Of a stretch of DNA of 5,406 nt, positions 1 through 5,406 are shown piece by piece; the stretch's first letter is position 1; each line of letters begins with the position of its first letter. The notes under the pieces are model-generated. The model did not search any database. It was not told the DNA's origin and saw nothing but the letters and a program-made list of their open reading frames with translations. Both the position numbers and the translations under genes were made by a program. This DNA is from Bacteroidota bacterium (lineage in GTDB: Bacteria; Bacteroidota; Ignavibacteria; Ignavibacteriales; Melioribacteraceae): positions 1 through 5,406 of the forward strand of contig JAMCSN010000268.1 in the NCBI GenBank assembly GCA_023381535.1. The letters run 5' to 3'.

Positions 1-1
1 T

Positions 2-202
2 GACGCTGCGCTGGCAACCGCAGACGGTGCATTGAAAACTCCGGTAAGTGCAAGTTATGTTGACGCAGCCCATGCAGTTCCGCTTTACACTGGTAGTTTG
101 CAATGTGCTTCGTGCCATAACCCGCATAGTAACGCTCAAGGTACATTCTTGAGAGTATCAAATGCAGGCAGTGCGCTTTGCATAACATGCCATACAAAGT
201 AA
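2..202 (+). CDS. Multiheme cytochrome c, doubled CXXCH type (C-terminal fragment)
   Basis: This is the last 66 codons of a gene that begins before the window; reading starts at base 2 and ends at the TAA at 200-202. Two covalent haem-attachment sites are visible: CASCH at fragment residues 35-39, followed by NPH, and CITCH at 60-64, only two residues before the stop. The arrangement CxxCHxPH, then about 20 residues ending in S-A-L-C, then a second CxxCH is typical of the doubled CXXCH motif of exported multiheme cytochromes. The larger cytochrome at 2984-4945 carries very similar pairs. The protein would act outside the cytoplasmic membrane as an electron carrier. A free histidine at fragment residue 24 and the one in NPH are candidate distal haem ligands. 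A strong terminator 12 bases downstream closes its transcript. The total haem number and the signal peptide cannot be seen. The cytochrome class is secure; the specific role is not. Confidence 0.9.
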   Translation, partial: DAALATADGALKTPVSASYVDAAHAVPLYTGSLQCASCHNPHSNAQGTFLRVSNAGSALCITCHTK

Positions 203-214
203 TTTATTTAGAGG

Positions 215-244
215 CTCGCCTGCTGAAAGGCAGGCGAGATTTTT
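215..244 (+). terminator. Rho-independent terminator after the first cytochrome gene
   Basis: A perfect nine-base stem is seen: CTCGCCTGC (215-223) pairs with GCAGGCGAG (230-238). A T-G wobble (224/229) closes a GAAA loop. The stem is GC-rich in an AT-rich context and is followed by five T residues (240-244), the standard form of an intrinsic terminator. It starts 12 bases after the stop codon of the upstream cytochrome. Its T-run ends only three bases before the ATG at 248, so the hairpin occupies the whole leader of the next gene. Termination here would separate the two genes; partial read-through would couple them. Confidence 0.9.
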
Positions 245-247
245 GCG

Positions 248-1948
248 ATGCTATTGGATTACGTTTGGAAATATTCGGTTTTGATAGGCGGTATACTAGT
301 GGTTATATGCTCAAAAGGTTTTGCACAGATTCAAAACCTTAACGGAGTTTTAGGGGTAGAGTTTAACAGCCAATCTTATTCATTAAAGACCAGTGAAAGC
401 GTTTACTCTAAATTCAGTCAAGTAATCGACCTAAATACTATCGGCTATATATATAATCCTAATCTTGTAAGCTTTTCATTGAATTCTTCTTTCGTTAATG
501 GAAATACAAGCAACAATTATCAAGGGAACGGATATAAACTGAACGAAAAGTTCTACAATTTTTTTGACTGCAAAGTAGATATGCTGAAGAGCAGTAATTT
601 TCCGCTTAGTGTAACGGTTAAGAATTCCTTAAACACAAATACAGTTTATGCGCCGTTAGGAGTGACTTATAATAACCAGTATTTTTCAAAATCGAAGGGA
701 TTTACATTTTCTCCCAAAATAAATGTTAACGGTAGAGAAAAACTTAATCTTTTTACGCTGCGCTACGATGATGTGCAATCTGAAAGTATAAATCCCACTC
801 AGCCGTACGAACAAAGAAATCAAAACTTACAACTTGCAATTGAAACGCCGCAGATTCTCAAAACACAGTTTAATATCGATCTCATTTATAGAAACAGAAA
901 CGATAATATAACTGCACGAACGTATGAAACATACGAAACTTATCTGAGAGGACTTACTCAACTTAATGAAACAGATAGAATTTCATTAAATGCAAGTTAT
1001 ATGTACGACAACTCAATTAAGAGTTTATACAGCAATTTGTTTTGGAATTCACGAATAAGCGATGGTTTTTTTAATCAAGTCAACGGTCAGTTCAGATCGT
1101 TAAAATATAATAACTCCACTTCGTCATACGAAGGAACAGTCAACGACCAACTGACGAAAGATTTTTCGCAAGATTTTTCCGGCACATTGATTCTTTCTCA
1201 TTCCGAAGGCGCGTCGACTTACGAAGCGAACCGGAAAATAATCAGGAACACTTTATTAAGCTGCGAATTAAGGTTTCAAAAGAGCTATGATATAGTAGAT
1301 GTGAATTTGATGGCACAGGGTTTTTATAATAGAACGCAATATGAGTCCGTTAGAAGCACTTATCAAGGTTTATTTTCTGCTGCTTTCTCGACAAACGGTC
1401 TAAAGTTAGGCCGGTTTTCATTGTCGGATCAATTCGCTTACAGTAAAATAAACGGTGATAACACTATTACCAATTTGCAAAATACTGCGATCGCTTCTTT
1501 CGAGACAAACATAATTCCGAATCTCTATTTTAGAAGCAACAATACATACAACATAAATAATTCGCTGGGTAATTTCGAAAACTACAACAAAAACATTCAA
1601 CTCTTGGCGGATGTAACCTACAGGTGGACCAAAGGAATAAACGTCTTTCTGAGTTTCAATTACATACATGATTATCAGTCAAACAAGTATTTGACTTATT
1701 CTATAGGCAGATACTCTGTTACGGTCAGATTACCAAACTTGATCGGCGACATGTCAATTGCCGGAAGGATTACAAAGACGACAGACCCAATAAGGTTTTT
1801 AAAAGAGTTCAGCTATGATGTGGTTGTAACTTATACTTTCAGGGCTCTGTCGTTTTCTTTAAGGAAAGTCGGTTATCAGAATCCTACACTGCTAAGGAGC
1901 GATTTGTTTTTTACCGTGACCAGACCAATTAATATTAATTTCGAATGA
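248..1948 (+). CDS. Predicted outer-membrane beta-barrel, candidate porin of a porin-cytochrome conduit
   Basis: The 566-residue product starts with a Sec signal peptide: a hydrophobic core at residues 10-21 and a likely cleavage after G-F-A26. The rest is almost entirely short stretches alternating hydrophobic/aromatic with polar residues, separated by Asn/Ser/Tyr-rich turns, which is the look of transmembrane beta-strands. It ends with an aromatic strand (FFTVTRPININFE), similar to the C-terminal barrel-assembly signal, although the final residue is Glu and Phe is penultimate. There is no CXXCH, TonB box, plug domain or lipobox. The GYIYNPNLVSFSL segment near residues 66-78 resembles the early strands of uncharacterised barrels that I recall beside multiheme cytochromes. 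The length (about 540 mature residues) would allow roughly 20-26 strands, comparable to MtrB-type porins, but I see no MtrB sequence signature. Flanking cytochromes suggest it passes electrons through the outer membrane; that is inference. The ATG at 248 lies three bases after a terminator T-run, and the only Shine-Dalgarno-like bases (AGGCGAG, 232-238) are in the hairpin arm. The next gene begins seven bases after the stop. Confidence 0.75.
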   Translation: MLLDYVWKYSVLIGGILVVICSKGFAQIQNLNGVLGVEFNSQSYSLKTSESVYSKFSQVIDLNTIGYIYNPNLVSFSLNSSFVNGNTSNNYQGNGYKLNEKFYNFFDCKVDMLKSSNFPLSVTVKNSLNTNTVYAPLGVTYNNQYFSKSKGFTFSPKINVNGREKLNLFTLRYDDVQSESINPTQPYEQRNQNLQLAIETPQILKTQFNIDLIYRNRNDNITARTYETYETYLRGLTQLNETDRISLNASYMYDNSIKSLYSNLFWNSRISDGFFNQVNGQFRSLKYNNSTSSYEGTVNDQLTKDFSQDFSGTLILSHSEGASTYEANRKIIRNTLLSCELRFQKSYDIVDVNLMAQGFYNRTQYESVRSTYQGLFSAAFSTNGLKLGRFSLSDQFAYSKINGDNTITNLQNTAIASFETNIIPNLYFRSNNTYNINNSLGNFENYNKNIQLLADVTYRWTKGINVFLSFNYIHDYQSNKYLTYSIGRYSVTVRLPNLIGDMSIAGRITKTTDPIRFLKEFSYDVVVTYTFRALSFSLRKVGYQNPTLLRSDLFFTVTRPININFE

Positions 1949-1955
1949 TGGAGTT

Positions 1956-2975
1956 ATGTCTCGATCAATAAATATATTCTTTTTACTATCGCTGCTATTG
2001 GTGCAGAATATTTTTCCGCAACAGTTGAGCAAAGACGATTTAGTTTGGCCAAAACCGCCGCAGAAGGCACGGATAAAGTTTCTCTATTCGTTTTCAAATG
2101 AAAAAGATCTGGGTACTAAAAAATCGTTCTTCGAAAGTGTGGTAAGTTTTTTGTTCGGCAGCAAAGACAAGAACAACTTCATCGATCGACCGCAAGGGAT
2201 TACGGTTGATAATAGCGGTAGAATTTTGGTTGCAGATATCGGGTTGAACCGGATTCACATATTTGATTTTGAAAATAAAAAGTACAACTGCATAAAGGAT
2301 TTTAACGATTCTTCATTTGTATCGCCCGTTTCTGTTGCCGCGGCAAACAATAATGACATCTACATTTGCGATTCAGTAATTCGCGATGTATTTGTTTACG
2401 ATGGTGATTTGGATTTCAAGTATAGGTTGAATGCAAAATTTGTTAGACCTACAGCTTTGAGAATTGAAAATGATTTGATTTATGTGACGGATACGGGTGC
2501 CAACCAGGTCGTTGTCTTTGATCTCAATGGAAAGGAAAAATTCAAGTTTGGCAAAAACGGAACGAACCGCGGCGAGTTTCATTTTCCGGTTCATCTGGCA
2601 ATACAGCATGAAAGTGAAAAACATGGCGAGCCAGAAATATTTGTTATAGATGCTTTGAATTTCAGAGTTCAAACTTTTGACGGGAAAGGAAATTACCTTA
2701 ATTGTTTTGGTTCGGCAGGCAATACGGTGGGAAGTTTTGGCAGACCAAAAGGGATAGCGGTTGACAGCGAGAATCATATTTACGTTGCAGATGCATTATT
2801 GGATATCATTCAAATTTTTGATTTCAATGGACAACTTTTGCTTGCGTTTGGCGGCTCAGGTGATGGGTTGGGTTATTTTAATTTACCAACGGATCTCTTC
2901 ATAGATAAGAATGATCGGATTTATGTTTCAGATTCAGCTAATCATAGAATACAAGTTTTTGAGTACTTGAAATAA
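1956..2975 (+). CDS. Secreted NHL-repeat six-bladed beta-propeller protein
   Basis: The 339-residue product has an N-terminal signal peptide (hydrophobic residues 6-20, likely cleavage near residues 20-23). A short conserved module follows, VWPKPPQKARIKFLYSFS at 30-47 and then KDLG, of the kind I recall preceding the propeller in NHL proteins encoded beside multiheme cytochromes. Six NHL-type blades can be counted at about residues 78-105, 123-149, 164-191, 210-243, 263-291 and 310-337. Blades 1, 5 and 6 are the most canonical, with RPxGIxVD, IYVxDxxxxRIQVF and the linking (F)G-x-G-x-x-x-G-x-F. Six blades make a complete propeller, so the gene looks intact. NHL propellers bind proteins or other ligands and no catalytic residues are apparent, so a scaffold or assembly role for the adjacent cytochromes or barrel is the best inference. 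Three cysteines (112, 138, 250) leave at least one unpaired. The start is supported by the signal peptide; a GGAG at 1950-1953 is only two bases from the ATG, unusually close for a working Shine-Dalgarno site. Confidence 0.88.
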   Translation: MSRSINIFFLLSLLLVQNIFPQQLSKDDLVWPKPPQKARIKFLYSFSNEKDLGTKKSFFESVVSFLFGSKDKNNFIDRPQGITVDNSGRILVADIGLNRIHIFDFENKKYNCIKDFNDSSFVSPVSVAAANNNDIYICDSVIRDVFVYDGDLDFKYRLNAKFVRPTALRIENDLIYVTDTGANQVVVFDLNGKEKFKFGKNGTNRGEFHFPVHLAIQHESEKHGEPEIFVIDALNFRVQTFDGKGNYLNCFGSAGNTVGSFGRPKGIAVDSENHIYVADALLDIIQIFDFNGQLLLAFGGSGDGLGYFNLPTDLFIDKNDRIYVSDSANHRIQVFEYLK

Positions 2976-2983
2976 TTTTGACG

Positions 2984-4945
2984 ATGCCCAAATTAGTTAA
3001 ACATATTGCCTTACTCTTTAGCATAGCGTCAATAATTAATGCTCAAATAATCCAGTCGAAGCATAATTTCTCTGTAACAGGAACAGGTACAATAAAATCC
3101 AACACGGAACAAGAGGTTTGCAAATTCTGTCACTTACCGCATAGAAATCTAAAAGTAAGACAACTTTGGGATCATACGCTTTCTTCCGTGAGTTACAACC
3201 AGTACACCAGCAGTACTCTCACATCTACTTATCTTGCGCAGTACCCAAACACATCCTCCAAGTTATGTCTTTCTTGTCATGATGGAACAATTGCAATTGG
3301 GTCGATGAGCACAGGTCAAATTAACGTAAGCGGCAGTTCAAATTTGGATGCCGACCAGTCTCTTTCGGCATCGGCGGCGAGCAATTTAGGCGGTGCATCG
3401 GGAACTACACTATCGGACGATCATCCTATTTCAATTGGGCTTCCGCACTTTAACTCAAGTCAGTATAATTGTTCCGGTTGTCATTATCCGCGTCCATCCG
3501 ATAAGGTACCGATGGAATGTGTAAGATGTCACGATCCTCACAATGAATCGAAAGACGGAGTGACAAAAAAGTTTCTTAAAAAATCAAATTCATCCTCGGC
3601 ACTCTGTTTAGATTGTCATAACAAAAAATATTGGTCAACTAATCCGTCCGGTCATCAGTCGTCTACAAAAACTCTACCTTTAAATTGGAGTCATAATGGT
3701 TATACTACTGTAACAACGAGCGGGTGCGAGAGCTGCCATAAACCACATTCTGCTGGTAGCCCAAGTAGATTGCTGAAACTGTCTGAACAAAACTTATGTG
3801 AGGGATGTCATAAAGGAATTGCCAATGGCGGCATAACAACAAAGAATGTTTCATCTGCAACCGGAGGACCGTTTGCTAAATTATATACACACCCTACTTA
3901 CACAGTTGACAACAAACATAATCCGGTAAATGCTAATCCAGTTACAAATTCTCCGACAGAAAGTTCGGCGTCTGTTTCCAATCCTAATCGACATGCAGAG
4001 TGCAGCGATTGTCACAACCCGCATGGTGCGTTTGCGGGTTTGCATACGCCAAAATCAAATTTAGTTTCCAATGTTCTGAACGGAGTATGGGGACTTGAAC
4101 CGGTCGATGGAACAAAGTGGACTCAACCGACCAGCTTTACCAGAATTGATCCTTCAACAAAGGAGTATCAAATCTGTCTTAAATGTCATTCATACTACGG
4201 ATTAGGAAGCACAACCAACGGAGTTACAACTATAATTGGTCCTTCCGGAACAAATATTACAGACCAGGCGATGGAATACAATGTTAATAATTTTTCTGCA
4301 CATCCGGTTAAAGTAGGATTGAACAGTCAAACCGGTTCTTATGCACCGAAAGCTCTTACAACCGGACAAATGTCAACTTCATGGAATTCTGTTGGATCGC
4401 AAACAATGTACTGCAGCGATTGCCATGGTAATGATGCAGTTACTTCTTCAACTGTTCCGCAAGGACCTCATGGTTCTAATAATAGATTTATGTTACAAGG
4501 AACGAGTTCCAAACCAAATGCAAAGTATTGGCCCACCAATGCGAGCGGTCAATTATGGACTTTAAAAGACCTTTTAAATAATACAAACAATTGGTCGTCA
4601 GATTTATTTTGCGTTGGATGTCATCCTATAAAAAACGGTACAACATTTATTAGTGAAGCTCATGGAGAACATGATGACAGGTCTGTTACGATTGGCGGGA
4701 AATATTATTCCGGCGTTCCTTGCGTGGCGTGCCATGCGGCTGTTCCGCACGGTGCAAAACGTTCAAGACTGATTGCTTACAGTACTGATCCAAGTCCTTA
4801 CAACTACCTTGATGGTGCGGTGAGTGTTGCTATTGTAAGAGGTTACAAAAAGGCATCGGGACCAAATAGTTACAGCAAAGCAAACTGCTATTCAACAAAC
4901 AGCGGGTGCACAACACACATGAATAATGGCGGATACGATCCATAA
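2984..4945 (+). CDS. Secreted dodecahaem c-type cytochrome
   Basis: I chose the ATG at 2984 (653 residues) over an in-frame TTG at 2978, because ATG is the stronger start and gives a clean signal peptide, MPKLVKHIALLFSIASIINA, cut before Q21. Twelve CXXCH haem sites are visible at residues 46, 95, 163, 179, 208, 248, 272, 340, 398, 477, 543 and 580 (first Cys of each). Several are CHxPH, the doubled CXXCH pattern. About 20 further histidines in the mature part are enough for bis-His ligation of every haem. The opening (KHNFSVTGTG, then TEQEVCKFCHLPH) and LCLSCHDGTIAIG resemble a widespread family of exported multiheme cytochromes. Haem spacing is uneven: sites 3-7 lie within about 114 residues, while the C-terminal half is sparse. 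A Ser/Gly/Ala-rich linker follows haem 2. There is no lipobox, transmembrane anchor or recognised C-terminal sorting domain. The protein probably acts in the periplasm or on the cell surface as an electron conduit. Its substrate is unknown and I do not recognise it as a named cytochrome such as OmcS. The C-terminus holds an odd CX6CTTH motif at 635-645. Confidence 0.92.
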   Translation: MPKLVKHIALLFSIASIINAQIIQSKHNFSVTGTGTIKSNTEQEVCKFCHLPHRNLKVRQLWDHTLSSVSYNQYTSSTLTSTYLAQYPNTSSKLCLSCHDGTIAIGSMSTGQINVSGSSNLDADQSLSASAASNLGGASGTTLSDDHPISIGLPHFNSSQYNCSGCHYPRPSDKVPMECVRCHDPHNESKDGVTKKFLKKSNSSSALCLDCHNKKYWSTNPSGHQSSTKTLPLNWSHNGYTTVTTSGCESCHKPHSAGSPSRLLKLSEQNLCEGCHKGIANGGITTKNVSSATGGPFAKLYTHPTYTVDNKHNPVNANPVTNSPTESSASVSNPNRHAECSDCHNPHGAFAGLHTPKSNLVSNVLNGVWGLEPVDGTKWTQPTSFTRIDPSTKEYQICLKCHSYYGLGSTTNGVTTIIGPSGTNITDQAMEYNVNNFSAHPVKVGLNSQTGSYAPKALTTGQMSTSWNSVGSQTMYCSDCHGNDAVTSSTVPQGPHGSNNRFMLQGTSSKPNAKYWPTNASGQLWTLKDLLNNTNNWSSDLFCVGCHPIKNGTTFISEAHGEHDDRSVTIGGKYYSGVPCVACHAAVPHGAKRSRLIAYSTDPSPYNYLDGAVSVAIVRGYKKASGPNSYSKANCYSTNSGCTTHMNNGGYDP

Positions 4946-4959
4946 TTTTGAGATTAAAA

Positions 4960-5406
4960 ATGAAAAATAAAATGAAGAAAATTTTACTTTCGCGTTCTAC
5001 GGGACTGATACTTATTGTTTTCGTAGCAATGCTTTGTCTTGCGGGTGTAAATATCCCTCAGGTTTCAGATTCGAGCCCGTCGTTTATTAACGGTTGGAAA
5101 GAAAGCCATCAGTTGTTAGCTCCGATAATATCACTGCTTCATTTCGATAGAATGTTCAGCTCCGAAATATTTATAGCGGTTGTATTTCTTCTGTTCTTTG
5201 TTATGTCATTCTCTGTTTGGAATTTATTTATCAGGACCAGAAAAAGTGTTGCAAAACAAAATTTGAGATTCTCTGAAAAATCTTTTAAGAATTATTTTTC
5301 CTTTATTTCTCAAGATGACAACTCCGTTAAGAATGTATTAGATACATTGGCTGGAAGGGGATATTCTCTCAAAAATCTGTCTCAAGGAAAGTATCTCTTT
5401 AAAAAA
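4960..5406 (+). CDS. ResB/Ccs1-like cytochrome c maturation protein (N-terminal fragment)
   Basis: The first 149 codons are present and the gene runs off the right edge still open. A hydrophobic helix at about residues 13-31 ends in AGVNIPQ, matching the G-T-x-I-P-Q that closes the first helix of ResB proteins. A short extracytoplasmic stretch containing LLAPIISLLHFDRMFSSE leads into a second helix at about 69-91 that ends with WNLFIRTRK. This topology, with the weakly conserved LGLxDxxxSxxF-like stretch before helix 2, is the N-terminus of ResB/Ccs1. Family knowledge: ResB works with CcsA (ResC) in System II cytochrome c biogenesis, delivering haem to exported apocytochromes and attaching it at CXXCH. 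Its place 14 bases after a twelve-haem cytochrome gene fits that job. A second in-frame ATG at 4972 is possible; the upstream one gives a longer basic N-terminus. No good Shine-Dalgarno sequence is present. The sequence is divergent, the C-terminal part is missing and no CcsA is in view, so the call is probable rather than certain. Confidence 0.72.
   Translation, partial: MKNKMKKILLSRSTGLILIVFVAMLCLAGVNIPQVSDSSPSFINGWKESHQLLAPIISLLHFDRMFSSEIFIAVVFLLFFVMSFSVWNLFIRTRKSVAKQNLRFSEKSFKNYFSFISQDDNSVKNVLDTLAGRGYSLKNLSQGKYLFKK

Noticed and set aside
299..313. Possible lipoprotein box (VVIC) in the barrel signal peptide
   Set aside because: The residue before Cys is Ile rather than Gly, Ala or Ser, and a normal signal-peptidase I site (GFA) follows. 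A lipid anchor is also not expected for a barrel of this type.
921..935. Small perfect inverted repeat CGTATG-AAA-CATACG
   Set aside because: It is a six-base stem inside the barrel gene that coincides with a YETYET codon repeat. It has no T-run and is not placed at a regulatory position, so it is probably chance.
1418..1669. Open frame of 83 codons on the minus strand
   Set aside because: It lies wholly inside the barrel gene on the opposite strand, has no recognisable domain or convincing start signal, and the overlying frame has clear signal-peptide and barrel features.
1945..1971. ATG overlapping the barrel stop codon (ATGA) as a coupled start
   Set aside because: Reading from 1945 or 1948 gives only a few codons before a stop in that frame. 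The ATG at 1956 leads directly into the signal peptide of the NHL protein.
2373..2777. Open frame of 134 codons on the minus strand
   Set aside because: It is antisense to the NHL blades. The periodic repeats of the + strand protein explain the sequence and the antisense product has no recognisable features.
2978..2980. TTG as the start of the twelve-haem cytochrome
   Set aside because: An ATG lies two codons downstream with a good signal peptide immediately after it. The TTG adds only two residues and sits three bases after the previous stop codon.
4341..4565. Open frame of 74 codons on the plus strand in another frame
   Set aside because: It lies within the cytochrome gene, out of frame with its CXXCH motifs, and its product has no domain.

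Overview
The window reads as an AT-rich bacterial locus for exported multiheme c-type cytochromes and the envelope proteins that usually accompany them. All recognisable genes are on the + strand. From left to right they are: the last 66 codons of a multiheme cytochrome (2-202); a strong intrinsic-terminator hairpin (215-244); a 566-residue predicted outer-membrane beta-barrel (248-1948); a secreted six-bladed NHL-repeat propeller (1956-2975); a large secreted cytochrome with twelve CXXCH haem sites (2984-4945); and the first 149 codons of a ResB/Ccs1-like cytochrome c maturation protein (4960-5406, cut by the window edge).

The four genes after the terminator are separated by only 7, 8 and 14 bases, so they probably form one transcription unit. 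The combination of multiheme cytochrome, barrel, NHL propeller, multiheme cytochrome and System II haem-attachment protein suggests an extracellular or trans-outer-membrane electron-transfer locus. In that model the barrel carries electrons across the outer membrane, the cytochromes form the haem wire, the propeller is a periplasmic or surface scaffold, and ResB with an unseen CcsA partner attaches haem. The model comes from family knowledge and gene context; the sequence does not prove it.

The organism is a diderm. It has a barrel protein with an aromatic C-terminal strand, Sec signal peptides, AT-rich and Asn/Ser/Thr-rich proteins, weak Shine-Dalgarno sequences and TAnnTTTG-like boxes at gene junctions. 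This fits the Bacteroidota/Chlorobiota/Ignavibacteriota group, with an Ignavibacteria-like metal-reducing or syntrophic lineage as my best guess. I cannot confirm the taxonomy from this sequence alone.

There is no gene-free stretch longer than about 45 bases. I saw no tRNA, rRNA, CRISPR array, insertion sequence or attachment site.
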